From: DAOUGC01 sp034429695
GTDB taxonomy: Bacteria > Chloroflexota > Anaerolineae > Anaerolineales > Anaerolineaceae
Length of the DNA stretch: 25,482 bases
Reading direction: 5' to 3'
Assembly: GCA_034429695.1 (NCBI GenBank)
Contig: DAOUGC010000064.1
Location: 1-25,482, forward strand
Shown: in pieces, positions 14,625 to 23,256 of the stretch
Layout of the letters: the number at the start of each line of letters is the position of its first letter
How positions within the stretch are numbered: position 1 is the first letter of the stretch
Made by a program: the position numbers and the translations under genes
The notes under the pieces: generated by a model
Told to the model about the DNA's origin: nothing
Seen by the model: the letters and a program-made list of their open reading frames with translations, nothing else
Databases searched by the model: none

Positions 14625-17600
14625 ATGTTTCATAAAATACACTATACGCTGCAAAAGCTGGAAAGCCGGTTGAAGCTGATCGAGCCGCTGGTGTACGGAC
14701 GCAGCGAGCAACTGCAACCATTCCGCTATAAATTCATGAGCAGTCACGAGCTGCCCCCCGATGTTGCCCCTGATTTTGATGACTCCGCGTGGACCGTGCT
14801 GTATCCCGGTACGTACTGGGGCGAGTGGATGGGTAATTTTGTGCTGCGCACGGTCTTCACCATCCCCGACGGCTGGGACCCGGCTGCCACCTTCCTGTAT
14901 CTGCCCATCGGTGACTCGGGGGATTTCAGCCATCCCGAGTCATTGCTGTACATTGATGGGCAGCCGTATGCCACGGTTGATCGCCATCATAATGAAGTTC
15001 TGCTGCCGCCCGCCCTGCACGACGGCAAACAGCACAGCCTGGCGTTGCACGGCTGGATTGGTTTATTGGAGGGCGACGTGTTGCGCCGGCCCATGATGCG
15101 CCTGTGTCAACTGGTGGAAGTGCACGCTCCCACACGCCAGTTTGTGGCCCGTTCGCGGGTGGCGCTGGGCGTGGTGCGCTCCCTGCCGGTGGAAAACCCG
15201 GCGCGTGGCGGGTTGTTGACCGCGCTGGATGAGGCGTATCAGGTGCTGGACACGCGTGAGCCGCTGGGCGACCGTTTTTATGCCAGTGTTGGCACAGCCG
15301 ACCGGGTGTTGCAGGCTGGCATTGAACGCAGCGGCCCGCCCATGCCGGTGGATGTAACCGCTGTGGGTCACGCCCATATTGACGTGGCCTGGTTGTGGAC
15401 GCTTGGCATGACCCATCACAAGACGGCGCGCACCTTCCATACCGTACTGCGCTTGATGGAGCAGTATCCGGATTATCTGTTCACCCAGTCCCAACCGGCG
15501 TTGTACGATTTCATCCGTCAGGACCATCCGCAGGTGTTTGAAGCCATTCAGGCGCGCATTGCCGAGGGCCGCTGGGAGCCGATTGGCGGGATGTGGGTGG
15601 AAGCCGACTGCAACCTGACCGGTGCAGAAGCGCTGGCGCGTCAGTTCCTGCTTGGGGAAGGGTTTTTCAAGGAGTATTTTGGTGAAAACGCTGCATCCCC
15701 GGTGTTGTGGCTGCCGGATGTATTTGGCTACAACTGGAACCTGCCGCAGCTCATCACCGAAGCCGGACTCAAATATTTCTTCACGATCAAGATCGGCTGG
15801 TCGCAGTACAACCGCCTGCCGTTTGATTCGTTCTGGTGGCAGGGTCTGGATGGTACGCGCGTGTTGACGCATTTCTCCACCACCAACGACGGCTCTGAGT
15901 TTGCCAGCACCTACAATGCCATGGCGTCACCCGAACAGACCATGAACACCTGGACCAACTTTCAGCAGAAGGACGCCGGAAGACCGGGTGAGGTTCCCCC
16001 GCTGTTGATGTCCTACGGGTATGGAGACGGCGGCGGCGGTCCGACGCGCGAAATGATCGAGAATGTGGCTCTGCTGGGGAATTTCCCTGCCACACCCCGC
16101 CTGCGTTACGGCAAAGCGGGCGAGTTCTACCGCCGCTTGGAGGAGGAACAGGGTGACCGGCTGCCGGTTTGGAACGGCGAGCTTTACCTTGAGTATCATC
16201 GCGGAACCTACACCACCCAGGCGCGCACCAAACGCGCCAATCGCAAGAGTGAGTTTGCGCTGCACGACGCTGAGTTTTTGGCGGCAGCCGCCAGTCTGCG
16301 CGGGTATGACTACCCGACCGGAACGCTGCGCGAATTGTGGAAAGTGGTGGCGACCAATCAATTCCACGACATATTGCCTGGTTCCAGCATTGGTCCGGTT
16401 TACGAGGAAGCATTGCAACATCACGCTGGCGTGCAACAGGGCGCGCACGAGGTGCTGGATGGGGCCTGGCAGGAACTGGCGGGTGACACACAGGGGATCA
16501 CGCTGGTGAACCCTGCACCGTTTGCGCGTCGTGAGGTGGTGATGATCCCATCCGACATGCTGCCGGAGGGCAAGCTGCAGGGCCAGGCGGTTGAAGGCGG
16601 CCTGCTGGTGGACAGCGGCGAGCTGCCCCCGTATTCCTTCACTCCGTCTGGCGAGGCGCTGCAGGGTGGGCGCCGGTTGGTGGTATCGCAGCAGCTTCTG
16701 GAAAATGATTTTGTACGCGTGGAATTCAACGCAGATGGCGACATCATTAGCATCTTTGACAAGGCTGCCCAGCGCGAAGTGCTTCCGGAAGGTGGGCTTG
16801 CCAATCAGTTCCAGGCGTTTGAAGACCGCCCGATGAACTTTGACGCGTGGGATATTGACATTTACTTCGAAGACAAACGCTGGCTGGCTGAACCTGCAGA
16901 GAGCATCCGCGTGGTGGAACACGGACCATTGCGGGCAACCATCGAGATCCAGCGGCGCATTCTCAACAGCGTGTACACCCAGCGCATTTCACTGGCATAC
17001 AACAGCCCCCGGGTGGATTTCTCCACCCGCATCAACTGGATGGAGCGGCACGTGCTGCTCAAGGTGGCTTTCCCGGTGAATGTGCTCACCACGCGCGCCA
17101 CGTATGAGATCCAGTGGGGCAACGTGGAACGCAACACCCACGCCAACACCAGTTGGGACTGGGCGCGCTTTGAGGTGGTGGGCCATAAATGGGTGGACGC
17201 ATCCGAAGGCGACTACGGCGTCTCCCTGTTCAATGATTGCAAGTACGGGCACGACATACGCAATGCGCCTGACGGCAGCGTGGTGATGCGCCTTTCACTG
17301 CTGCGTTCGCCGACCATGCCAGACCCCGCTGCTGACCTGGGTGAGCACGAGTTCTCCTACGCCATCCTGCCGCACACCGGCGGCTGGGATGAGCGCACCG
17401 TGGCACAGGCCTATGCCTTCAACGACCCGGTGATCGTGCTGCCCGGCAACGTCAGCCTGCCGTCCTTGGTGCAGGCCGACCGGAGCAATGTCGTCATCGA
17501 GACGATCAAGGGTGCAGAGGATGGGCGCGGCATCATCGTGCGCTTGTACGAGTGCCAGCGCAAGCGCGGTCCCTTTACGTTGACCACTGCCTTCCCCATC

Positions 17601-17735
17601 GCTCAGGCATGGGATTCATCGTTGATTGAGCAGGATCGCAACCTGCTGGCGGTGGATGGAAACCAGATCCATTTGAATATCCGTCCTTATCAAATCATGA
17701 CGGTGCGCATTATTCCTGCGCAGGGAGCGGCTTAA
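14625..17735 (+). CDS. Alpha-mannosidase, glycoside hydrolase family 38
   Basis: A 1036-residue class II alpha-mannosidase of the bacterial cytoplasmic type. An N-terminal beta-rich domain (about 1-235) precedes the catalytic barrel. The barrel opens with GHAHIDVAWLW, where H251 and D253 fall in the zinc-binding motif. The likely nucleophile is D328 in GGMWVEADCNLTG. The middle helical domain (about 500-600, including FHDILPGSSI) and the large C-terminal beta domains complete the family plan. There is no signal peptide, so substrates must be imported oligosaccharides. The ATG at 14625 is chosen because GGGAGGA lies just upstream; an earlier in-frame ATG at 14577 has none. The sugar kinase gene begins three bases after the stop. 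Confidence 0.95.
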   Translation: MFHKIHYTLQKLESRLKLIEPLVYGRSEQLQPFRYKFMSSHELPPDVAPDFDDSAWTVLYPGTYWGEWMGNFVLRTVFTIPDGWDPAATFLYLPIGDSGDFSHPESLLYIDGQPYATVDRHHNEVLLPPALHDGKQHSLALHGWIGLLEGDVLRRPMMRLCQLVEVHAPTRQFVARSRVALGVVRSLPVENPARGGLLTALDEAYQVLDTREPLGDRFYASVGTADRVLQAGIERSGPPMPVDVTAVGHAHIDVAWLWTLGMTHHKTARTFHTVLRLMEQYPDYLFTQSQPALYDFIRQDHPQVFEAIQARIAEGRWEPIGGMWVEADCNLTGAEALARQFLLGEGFFKEYFGENAASPVLWLPDVFGYNWNLPQLITEAGLKYFFTIKIGWSQYNRLPFDSFWWQGLDGTRVLTHFSTTNDGSEFASTYNAMASPEQTMNTWTNFQQKDAGRPGEVPPLLMSYGYGDGGGGPTREMIENVALLGNFPATPRLRYGKAGEFYRRLEEEQGDRLPVWNGELYLEYHRGTYTTQARTKRANRKSEFALHDAEFLAAAASLRGYDYPTGTLRELWKVVATNQFHDILPGSSIGPVYEEALQHHAGVQQGAHEVLDGAWQELAGDTQGITLVNPAPFARREVVMIPSDMLPEGKLQGQAVEGGLLVDSGELPPYSFTPSGEALQGGRRLVVSQQLLENDFVRVEFNADGDIISIFDKAAQREVLPEGGLANQFQAFEDRPMNFDAWDIDIYFEDKRWLAEPAESIRVVEHGPLRATIEIQRRILNSVYTQRISLAYNSPRVDFSTRINWMERHVLLKVAFPVNVLTTRATYEIQWGNVERNTHANTSWDWARFEVVGHKWVDASEGDYGVSLFNDCKYGHDIRNAPDGSVVMRLSLLRSPTMPDPAADLGEHEFSYAILPHTGGWDERTVAQAYAFNDPVIVLPGNVSLPSLVQADRSNVVIETIKGAEDGRGIIVRLYECQRKRGPFTLTTAFPIAQAWDSSLIEQDRNLLAVDGNQIHLNIRPYQIMTVRIIPAQGAA

Positions 17736-17738
17736 CGC

Positions 17739-19223
17739 ATGCTGGTGATCGGGCTGGATCTGGGTACGTCATCCTGCAAGGCGCTGGCGGTGGACGCTAA
17801 TGGCGATGTCATGGCAACGGCATCCAGCGCATACACCCTGCTTACTCCGCAACCCGGATATGTGGAGCTGGACCCCAAAAGCGTGTGGGTGGCGGTTGTC
17901 ACGGCGCTGCGGGGGTTGTCTGAACAGATCAGCCTGGCGGATGTGACCGGCATTGCCTTCAGCGGAGCCATGCACAGCCTGCTGGCGGTGGATGGCCAGG
18001 GTGAACCCCTGGCGAAGTCCCCCACCTGGGCGGATATGCGCGCCGCCGCACAGGCGCAGGAATTGCGTGCCCTGCCCGACGCACAGGCGCTGTACGCGCG
18101 CACCGGCTGCCCGCCTGCCAGCAACTATCACCCGGCGCGCCTGCGCTGGTTTGCAGCCGAGCGTCCCCACCTGTGGGAGCGGGCTGCGCGCTTTGTCTCA
18201 CTCAAGGACTGGGTGGTTCAGCGGCTGTGCGGTGAGTGGGTCACCGATATTGGATTGGCATCCACCACCGGCCTGCTGGATATTCACACCCAAACCTGGG
18301 ATGAAGAAGCCTTGCATTTGGCCGGGATCACGCCTGAACGCCTGCCGGGGCTGGTGGCGCCCGATGCACTGGTGGGTGGTCTGCTGCCGTCGGCTGCAGC
18401 GCAAATGGGTTTGCCGGTGGATTTACCGGTCATTCCGGGCGGTGCAGACGGCGGTCTGGCCAACCTGGGCAGCGGCACGGTCTCACCGGGGGCATGTGTT
18501 GTCACAATTGGAACCAGCGGGGCGCTGCGCCTGGTGCTGGATCAGCCATTGATTGACCCGCTTTCGAGAACGTGGTGTTACCTGCTGCGTGAGGGTCACT
18601 GGTATGCGGGTGGGGCGATCAACAACGGCGGTCTGGCGGTGCAGTGGACGCGCCAGACCATGTACGGCGATCTTTCTGAGCAGGCCGGTTTTGATCGTCT
18701 GATGGCTGAAGCTGCCGGAGCACAGGCAGCCGCCAGGGGGTTGTTCTTCCTGCCGTATCTCACCGGTGAGCGCGCCCCGCATTGGAATCCACTGGCCACG
18801 GGTGTCTTTCACGGGCTGCGGCTGGAACACGGCCGCCCCGAACTGGCGCGGGCGACGCTGGAAGGCGTTGCTTTTTGCCTGGCGGATGTCTGGCAGGCGA
18901 TCACGGCTCAGGCGCAGGTGGGCGCGCCCATCCATCTGACCGGCGGGGTCACCCGCTCGCCGGTGTGGTGCCAGATCCTGGCGGATGTGCTGGGCGTGGA
19001 ACTGGGCGCGCATGAGGACGGGGATGCATCGGCGGTGGGGGCGGCGTTGATGGCGCTGCGCGCCTTTGGCAGGGACGGCGCAGCGGTCAAACGTCTGAGC
19101 ACGCGCGCATTTGACCAGGTCTACCGCCCCGATCCAGGGCAGGTGGACCAGTATCGCCAGTATCATCAGCGCTTTCAGGAGTATTATTCACACATTCAAC
19201 CGGATTCCGGTTTTCACAAGTAA
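17739..19223 (+). CDS. FGGY-family carbohydrate kinase (gluconokinase/xylulokinase-like)
   Basis: A 494-residue sugar kinase with the two actin-like domains of the FGGY family. The N-terminus shows the phosphate-binding motif GLDLGTSSCKA (about 5-15). The catalytic base is D237 in PGGADGGLANLGSG, and the ATP-binding C-terminal domain carries GTSGALR and LTGGVTRSPVWCQIL. The SGAMHSLLAVD segment near residue 75 resembles FGGY gluconokinases more than xylulokinases, but substrate cannot be fixed by eye. It follows the mannosidase gene with a three-base gap and is surely cotranscribed. Its place in the cluster suggests it phosphorylates a sugar or sugar acid freed from the imported glycan. Confidence 0.92.
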   Translation: MLVIGLDLGTSSCKALAVDANGDVMATASSAYTLLTPQPGYVELDPKSVWVAVVTALRGLSEQISLADVTGIAFSGAMHSLLAVDGQGEPLAKSPTWADMRAAAQAQELRALPDAQALYARTGCPPASNYHPARLRWFAAERPHLWERAARFVSLKDWVVQRLCGEWVTDIGLASTTGLLDIHTQTWDEEALHLAGITPERLPGLVAPDALVGGLLPSAAAQMGLPVDLPVIPGGADGGLANLGSGTVSPGACVVTIGTSGALRLVLDQPLIDPLSRTWCYLLREGHWYAGGAINNGGLAVQWTRQTMYGDLSEQAGFDRLMAEAAGAQAAARGLFFLPYLTGERAPHWNPLATGVFHGLRLEHGRPELARATLEGVAFCLADVWQAITAQAQVGAPIHLTGGVTRSPVWCQILADVLGVELGAHEDGDASAVGAALMALRAFGRDGAAVKRLSTRAFDQVYRPDPGQVDQYRQYHQRFQEYYSHIQPDSGFHK

Positions 19224-19242
19224 TTACTCGGAGATAATGAAT

Positions 19243-20310
19243 ATGGACACGACCAAAATTGCCCGCATTTTTGAGGAAGCTGTCCAAAAAGAGCATTTTG
19301 CCGGCGTCGCGCTGGTGCAGCGCGGCGATCAGGTGCTTTTCAGCCAGGCCTACGGCATGGCGCACCGTGGATTTGGCGTGCCAAATCACATGGATACGCG
19401 TTTCAGGCTGGCGTCCGCCAGCAAGCTGTTTACCGCCACAGCCACCCTGCAACTGGTGGAACAGGGCCGGCTCAGTCTGGAGGATCGCATTGTATCCTTG
19501 CTGGGTTTGGAAGAGACCGCCATCAACCCCGGCATCACGGTCAAACATCTGCTCACCATGACCAGCGGCATGGCTGACTGGTTCGATGAGGGCGGCGATT
19601 GGGAGGCCGACTGGGCTGAATTGATCCGCCAGCACGCGGTTTACAAATTCCGTAAAAATGAGGACTACCTGCCGCTGTTCACCCACGCTCAGGCATATTT
19701 TTCGCCGGGGGAGAAGTTCCGTTACAACGGGGCGGGTTACATTTTGCAGGGCATGTTGATTGAGAAACTCACCGGCCTGGATTACTTTGAAGCCATCCGG
19801 CGCAATGTGTTTGCTCCGGCAGGCATGACCCGCACGGGCTTTTTCCATCTGGACGGCGTTGAAGCGGATGTGGCGGAGGGGTATGACCCGATCCTGGACG
19901 AAAATGAACAACCGGTGGCGTGGCGCAAGAACATCTACCAGACCACGGCGGGTCCGGCTGCGGACGGTGGGGCGTGTTCCACCGCTGGCGACCTGGTGCG
20001 CTTTTTACAAGCGCTGCGCTGCGGAAAACTGCTCTCCCATGAAATGTTCACGCAAATGCTGACCCCTCAGGTGGATGAAGATGGTGATTATCCAGATGGT
20101 TGCACTGCAAAGCGCGGGCTGGGTCCCACCATCATGTGTGATGCCCAGGGCAATGTCCTGCGCTGGGGACACCCTGGTGAGGAGATCGGCGCGAGCGCGC
20201 GCGTGTTTTACTTCCCCGCGCACGACCTGGATGTGGTGGTGTTGGGCAATGTGAGCTGGTGCAGCGGCAAGCCCAACTGGCAGATACAGCAATGGTTGCG
20301 AGGAAAATAA
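19243..20310 (+). CDS. Beta-lactamase-fold serine hydrolase (family S12-like)
   Basis: A 355-residue protein with the serine beta-lactamase/penicillin-binding fold. The SxxK motif is S58-A-S-K61 in RLASASKLFTA. The second motif region reads FRYNGAGYIL near residue 165, so it has Y-N-G where most relatives have Y-x-N. The third motif is HPGEEIGAS near residue 310, of the H-x-G type. Members are esterases, D-peptidases or amidases; true beta-lactamase activity is not implied. No signal peptide is seen, pointing to the cytoplasm. ATG codons at 19237 and 19243 both fit; the second is better spaced from GGAG (19230-19233). The next gene starts on the base after its stop. Confidence 0.88.
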   Translation: MDTTKIARIFEEAVQKEHFAGVALVQRGDQVLFSQAYGMAHRGFGVPNHMDTRFRLASASKLFTATATLQLVEQGRLSLEDRIVSLLGLEETAINPGITVKHLLTMTSGMADWFDEGGDWEADWAELIRQHAVYKFRKNEDYLPLFTHAQAYFSPGEKFRYNGAGYILQGMLIEKLTGLDYFEAIRRNVFAPAGMTRTGFFHLDGVEADVAEGYDPILDENEQPVAWRKNIYQTTAGPAADGGACSTAGDLVRFLQALRCGKLLSHEMFTQMLTPQVDEDGDYPDGCTAKRGLGPTIMCDAQGNVLRWGHPGEEIGASARVFYFPAHDLDVVVLGNVSWCSGKPNWQIQQWLRGK

Positions 20311-21198
20311 ATGGGGTCTGTACGGATCGCCTTACTGGCTGACGTGCACGGCAATCTGCCAGCATTGCAAGCGGTGCTGGCGGACATGCGCTGCTTTAAT
20401 CCGGATGCCATGGTTGTGGCAGGCGATCTGAGCATCGGCCCGGGCAGCCATGAGACTACGCGCCTGTTGTTGGAAAACGGGGCGATTTGCATCTGTGGAA
20501 ACTCGGATATAAATTTGTTAAAATTCCTGGACGGGCGGGTCCCGGGCGAATGGAATACAGTCAGACAGTTTGCCCTGTTGCGCCATGCTGCCCGCACCAG
20601 CACTCCTGAATTGATTGCTTTTCTGCGCAGCCTGCCGTTGACCCGTACAGTACAGGTTGGTGACGCACCTCCCTTGTTGATCGCCCATGGCTCGCCGGAC
20701 GATCCATATGAAGGTCTGGACCCGGAAAACCCGGAACGCATCCATCATTTCCTCGCTGCGCAGGCAGAGAATGTACTGGTGTGCGGGCATACCCACCAGC
20801 CCTACTCGCTGGAATGGCATGGCAGGCTGGCGATCAACCCCGGTTCGGTGGCTTGCCCGTTGAACGGTCAGATCGGCGCGCAGTGGGCTTTGCTGGAATG
20901 GGCCGCTGGTGGGTGGCAGGTGGATCTGCGGTGTGTGCAGTATGACCTTGCGCTCATTCGCCGGGATTTCATCCGTAGCGGCATGCTGGATCAAAACGAC
21001 CCGCTGGCACGGGCATTTCTGCTGTCCATGTATGTGGGCGCGGACCTGGCGCTGGATTTTCTGTCACATGCCAGGAACCTTGCGCGGGAAGCGGGGCTGG
21101 GGGAAATAAAATTAATTCCTGATGATATATGGCAGCAGGCTGATGAAAATTTTGATTGGACCCTACAGGGAAGGCTTTCAGAAAGGATGTTGGAATGA
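20311..21198 (+). CDS. Calcineurin-like metallophosphoesterase (YfcE/MJ0936-like)
   Basis: A 295-residue phosphoesterase. The metal ligands are visible in order: D11 and H13 in LADVHGN, Asp in VVAGDLSIGPG (about 40), Asn in ICGNSD (about 69), His in LIAHGSPDD (about 127) and the two His of CGHTHQPY (about 155). It is longer than minimal YfcE proteins (about 180 residues) because of a C-terminal helical extension (about 195-295) I do not recognise. The family hydrolyses phosphomonoesters or diesters, including cyclic nucleotides; the substrate is unknown. The ATG directly abuts the preceding stop, and the stop overlaps the next ATG (ATGA), so expression is tightly coupled on both sides. Confidence 0.88.
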   Translation: MGSVRIALLADVHGNLPALQAVLADMRCFNPDAMVVAGDLSIGPGSHETTRLLLENGAICICGNSDINLLKFLDGRVPGEWNTVRQFALLRHAARTSTPELIAFLRSLPLTRTVQVGDAPPLLIAHGSPDDPYEGLDPENPERIHHFLAAQAENVLVCGHTHQPYSLEWHGRLAINPGSVACPLNGQIGAQWALLEWAAGGWQVDLRCVQYDLALIRRDFIRSGMLDQNDPLARAFLLSMYVGADLALDFLSHARNLAREAGLGEIKLIPDDIWQQADENFDWTLQGRLSERMLE

Positions 21199-21422
21199 AA
21201 GAAAATTACCGGCGCTTACAGGGCGCCAATATGGATATTGATCTGGTCACGCCGGCAGGCGAGATCGCGTGGGAGCAACAGCCGTGTCCGTGGACGCAAG
21301 CGGATGGGCTTGCCCACCGCTGCGCGGTGAAGAACATTTCATTGTGCCAGTATTTTCGCGGCGTGGAGTATATGGATACGCTGTTGTGCAGTTATCCGGA
21401 CGGAAGTGAAACCGATCAATAA
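21195..21422 (+). CDS. Small Cys-containing hypothetical protein
   Basis: A 75-residue protein I do not recognise. It begins at an ATG overlapping the phosphoesterase stop by four bases. It contains Cys in the sequence contexts PCPW, HRCAV, SLCQY and LLCSY, plus one nearby His, so a bound metal is possible. No membrane segment is present. The overlap with the upstream gene and normal GC-rich codon use argue that it is a real gene. Its end overlaps the end of the converging HD-domain gene by seven bases. Function unknown. Confidence 0.65.
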   Translation: MKENYRRLQGANMDIDLVTPAGEIAWEQQPCPWTQADGLAHRCAVKNISLCQYFRGVEYMDTLLCSYPDGSETDQ

Positions 21423-21982
21423 AGTCCAAAAGTCTCTGCTTCAAAATCATCCAGCGCTGCCTGTAACCGGGCGGCGCGTTCTTTTCCCATGCTCACCGGG
21501 CGTTCAAGCAACAACTGGTCCGGCAATTTCGCCAGACGTTCGCGCGAGCGCTTGATGAATGCCTGAAAGTCACCCGGGTTGCGTCCAACTTCGCGCACCA
21601 ATCCAACGATCCCGAGCAGATCGAGAATATCGGCGTCGGAAAACAGGGTTGCCTCAAAACTGCGTCCTGGTCCTGCGGTATGGTGGGTGGCGATGCACTC
21701 CAGCACGGGTTGTTTGAAAAGCGGGTCGCAACCCAGCCGGTCGAGCAGTTCATCCGCCACCTGGGTTGAGCGGACGGCGTGGTCAACGCCGTCCTGTTTC
21801 CAGGCTGGAAACGCACCCCAATCATGCAGATAAGCTGCTGTGCGGATTACCTGATGATCATAGGGTTGATCCCTGGCGATTTCATCCACCAGCCGGATCA
21901 CGCGCAGCACATGGTTCACGCCGCGCACACCGCAGTATTCAGCGGTCAAACGTTCAATTTCGTTTTGCATTTCGTCGTACAT
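21416..21982 (-). CDS. HD-domain phosphohydrolase
   Basis: A 188-residue HD superfamily protein. Metal ligands follow the family order: H24 in GVNHVLRV, H53-D54 in AAYLHDWG, His in GVDHAVRS (H68), paired His in ATHHTAGPG, and Asp in FSDADILDLLG. Compact proteins of this type act on nucleotides or other phosphate esters in the cytoplasm; no substrate-specific motif was recognised. The ATG at 21982 has AGGTGA just upstream and follows the ribokinase stop after three bases, so both lie in one operon. A second ATG at 21970 is possible. Confidence 0.88.
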   Translation of the reverse strand: MYDEMQNEIERLTAEYCGVRGVNHVLRVIRLVDEIARDQPYDHQVIRTAAYLHDWGAFPAWKQDGVDHAVRSTQVADELLDRLGCDPLFKQPVLECIATHHTAGPGRSFEATLFSDADILDLLGIVGLVREVGRNPGDFQAFIKRSRERLAKLPDQLLLERPVSMGKERAARLQAALDDFEAETFGLY

Positions 21983-21985
21983 GCA

Positions 21986-22882
21986 TCACCTGTTGAGCAA
22001 CTCATCCACCTCTGCCAGGCGCGGCATGGATGGCTGCGCCCCCTGGCGGGTGACCGATATGGCTGCCGCAGCCGAGGCAAAGCGGATGGCTTCCTCGGTG
22101 CCGCGTCCTGCCGCGGTTGCCACGGCAAAAGCGCCGTTGAAGGTGTCGCCGGCAGCCACGCTGTCCACTGCCTGCACGGCAAAGGCGGGCAGGCGCACTT
22201 CGCGTGCGCCGTCATACCACAACGCGCCCTGTTCTCCCAGTTTTAACAACACCCGTTTAAAGCCCATGCTGTATAAACGCTGCGCTGTTTGTCCCGGGTC
22301 TTCCACGATCCCGCCCAGCAACACGCCAGCCTCGCTCTGGTTGGGGGTGATGATGTCCACCAGCCAGACCAGTTCCTCGGGGATGGGCACGGCGGGGGCG
22401 GGGTCCAGGATCACCAGCGCGCCCTTGTTGCGCGCGGCGCGCGCCGCGGCGATCACACCTGGCATGGGGGTTTCCAGTTGCAGCAGCAAAATATCCCCGG
22501 CTTCCAGCATGTGTTCCAGGCGCTGCCCGTCCTGCTCGCTCAGGCGGGCGTTTGCCCCGGCTGCCACCAGGATGGTGTTCTGACCGGCGGCGTCCACGGT
22601 GATCAGCGCCACCCCGCTGGGGCCTGGCAGACTTTCCACGCACGAACCATCCACGCCGTTTTCCTTCAGGCTGGCGATCAGTGCAGTCCCAAACACGTCA
22701 TTGCCCACCCTGCCGACCATGCGCACGGCTGCGCCCAGCCTGGCAGCCGCTACAGCCTGGTTGGCGCCCTTGCCCCCCGGCGCGGTAAAAAAGGCGCTGG
22801 CGCTCAGGGTTTCGCCGGGTTGGGCGAAACGTTCAGCGCGCACCACCAGATCCATGTTGATCGAGCCAAAGACTGTGATCAT
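21986..22882 (-). CDS. rbsK: Ribokinase (PfkB family)
   Basis: A 298-residue sugar kinase. The first signature, PGGKGANQAVAAARLG (about 35-50), and the second, DSVAAGDTFNGAFA (about 239-252), whose GDTF Asp is the catalytic base, match ribokinase closely. NMDLVV near the start fits the substrate pocket. The length is typical (about 300). It phosphorylates D-ribose, or a close analogue, to ribose 5-phosphate. No ribose transporter or RbsD lies nearby. The partner gene is the HD hydrolase, which suggests salvage of a nucleoside or phosphosugar. A GGTGAG ribosome site precedes the ATG. Its upstream region is the left edge of the AT-rich island. Confidence 0.93.
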   Translation of the reverse strand: MITVFGSINMDLVVRAERFAQPGETLSASAFFTAPGGKGANQAVAAARLGAAVRMVGRVGNDVFGTALIASLKENGVDGSCVESLPGPSGVALITVDAAGQNTILVAAGANARLSEQDGQRLEHMLEAGDILLLQLETPMPGVIAAARAARNKGALVILDPAPAVPIPEELVWLVDIITPNQSEAGVLLGGIVEDPGQTAQRLYSMGFKRVLLKLGEQGALWYDGAREVRLPAFAVQAVDSVAAGDTFNGAFAVATAAGRGTEEAIRFASAAAAISVTRQGAQPSMPRLAEVDELLNR

Positions 22883-23011
22883 GTCTCACCGTCCAGATAT
22901 CGCTAAAGATTTTCAAGGATTACTATAGCATAAAGATTTTTATAATGTATTGAGACCGTGTCAGCAAGGAAATTAGTGAATAGAATTATTGTGAAAAATC
23001 CTGTCCATTTT

Positions 23012-23041
23012 TTGTGATGTCGGGAAATATTCCTGTAAAAT
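23012..23041 (+). promoter_or_regulatory. Candidate promoter of the TcmP locus with a palindrome in the spacer
   Basis: TTGTGA (23012-23017) and TAAAAT (23036-23041) are 18 bases apart. The spacer holds CGGGAAATATTCCTG (23021-23035), with GGAA/TTCC arms, a possible operator. Transcription from here would give a leader of about 220 bases before TcmP. Confidence 0.45.
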
Positions 23042-23061
23042 GGAGTAAATAATCCCGATTG

Positions 23062-23169
23062 ATGCGATTTTTAAATGCAATGATCATATTTGCGGGATGG
23101 CTTATTTTTGTTCTTGGAAACCGGATTGTTCAAACAACTTATAAAATAGAGAATATTGTTATCCCATGA
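23062..23169 (+). CDS. Possible 35-residue membrane micro-ORF in the TcmP leader
   Basis: An ATG at 23062 opens a 35-codon frame. Its product has a hydrophobic stretch at about residues 6-18 (MIIFAGWLIFVLG) flanked by Arg and a polar tail, consistent with one membrane helix. The nearest purine-rich site, GGAG at 23042-23045, is too far from the ATG to be a good ribosome site. Coding status is uncertain. Confidence 0.25.
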   Translation: MRFLNAMIIFAGWLIFVLGNRIVQTTYKIENIVIP

Positions 23170-23225
23170 TATTAAATTGAGGGGATAATGGCAATAGATT
23201 TCAATATTCAGCAAAAAATTATCCC
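23159..23225. repeat. Three TTATCCC elements before TcmP
   Basis: TTATCCC (23159-23165), its inverse GGGATAA (23182-23188) and TTATCCC again (23219-23225) lie in the leader. The first two could pair as a stem with a 16-base loop, and the second and third could also pair. The middle copy overlaps the start of the 22-codon frame. This might be a regulatory RNA switch or protein sites. Confidence 0.35.
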
Positions 23226-23256
23226 AACTGCTCTACTATTTTTTGGAAAGATCTAA
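23188..23256 (+). CDS. Possible 22-residue leader peptide upstream of TcmP
   Basis: An ATG at 23188 with GAGGGG at 23179-23184 opens a 22-codon frame ending at TAA 23254-23256, 15 bases before the TcmP ATG. The ribosome site is good, which makes it a better candidate than the preceding micro-ORF. The product (begins MAIDFNIQQK) has no recognisable motif; a role as leader peptide is inference. Confidence 0.3.
   Translation: MAIDFNIQQKIIPTALLFFGKI

Noticed and set aside
19243..20310. Antibiotic-resistance beta-lactamase
   Set aside because: The fold is right but the middle motif is altered, there is no signal peptide, and the neighbours are sugar and phosphate enzymes.
22922..22927. TATAGT as a promoter for ribokinase
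   Set aside because: A -10-like hexamer is present on the minus strand, but no acceptable -35 lies at 16-19 bases and the region is AT-rich, so chance matches are expected.
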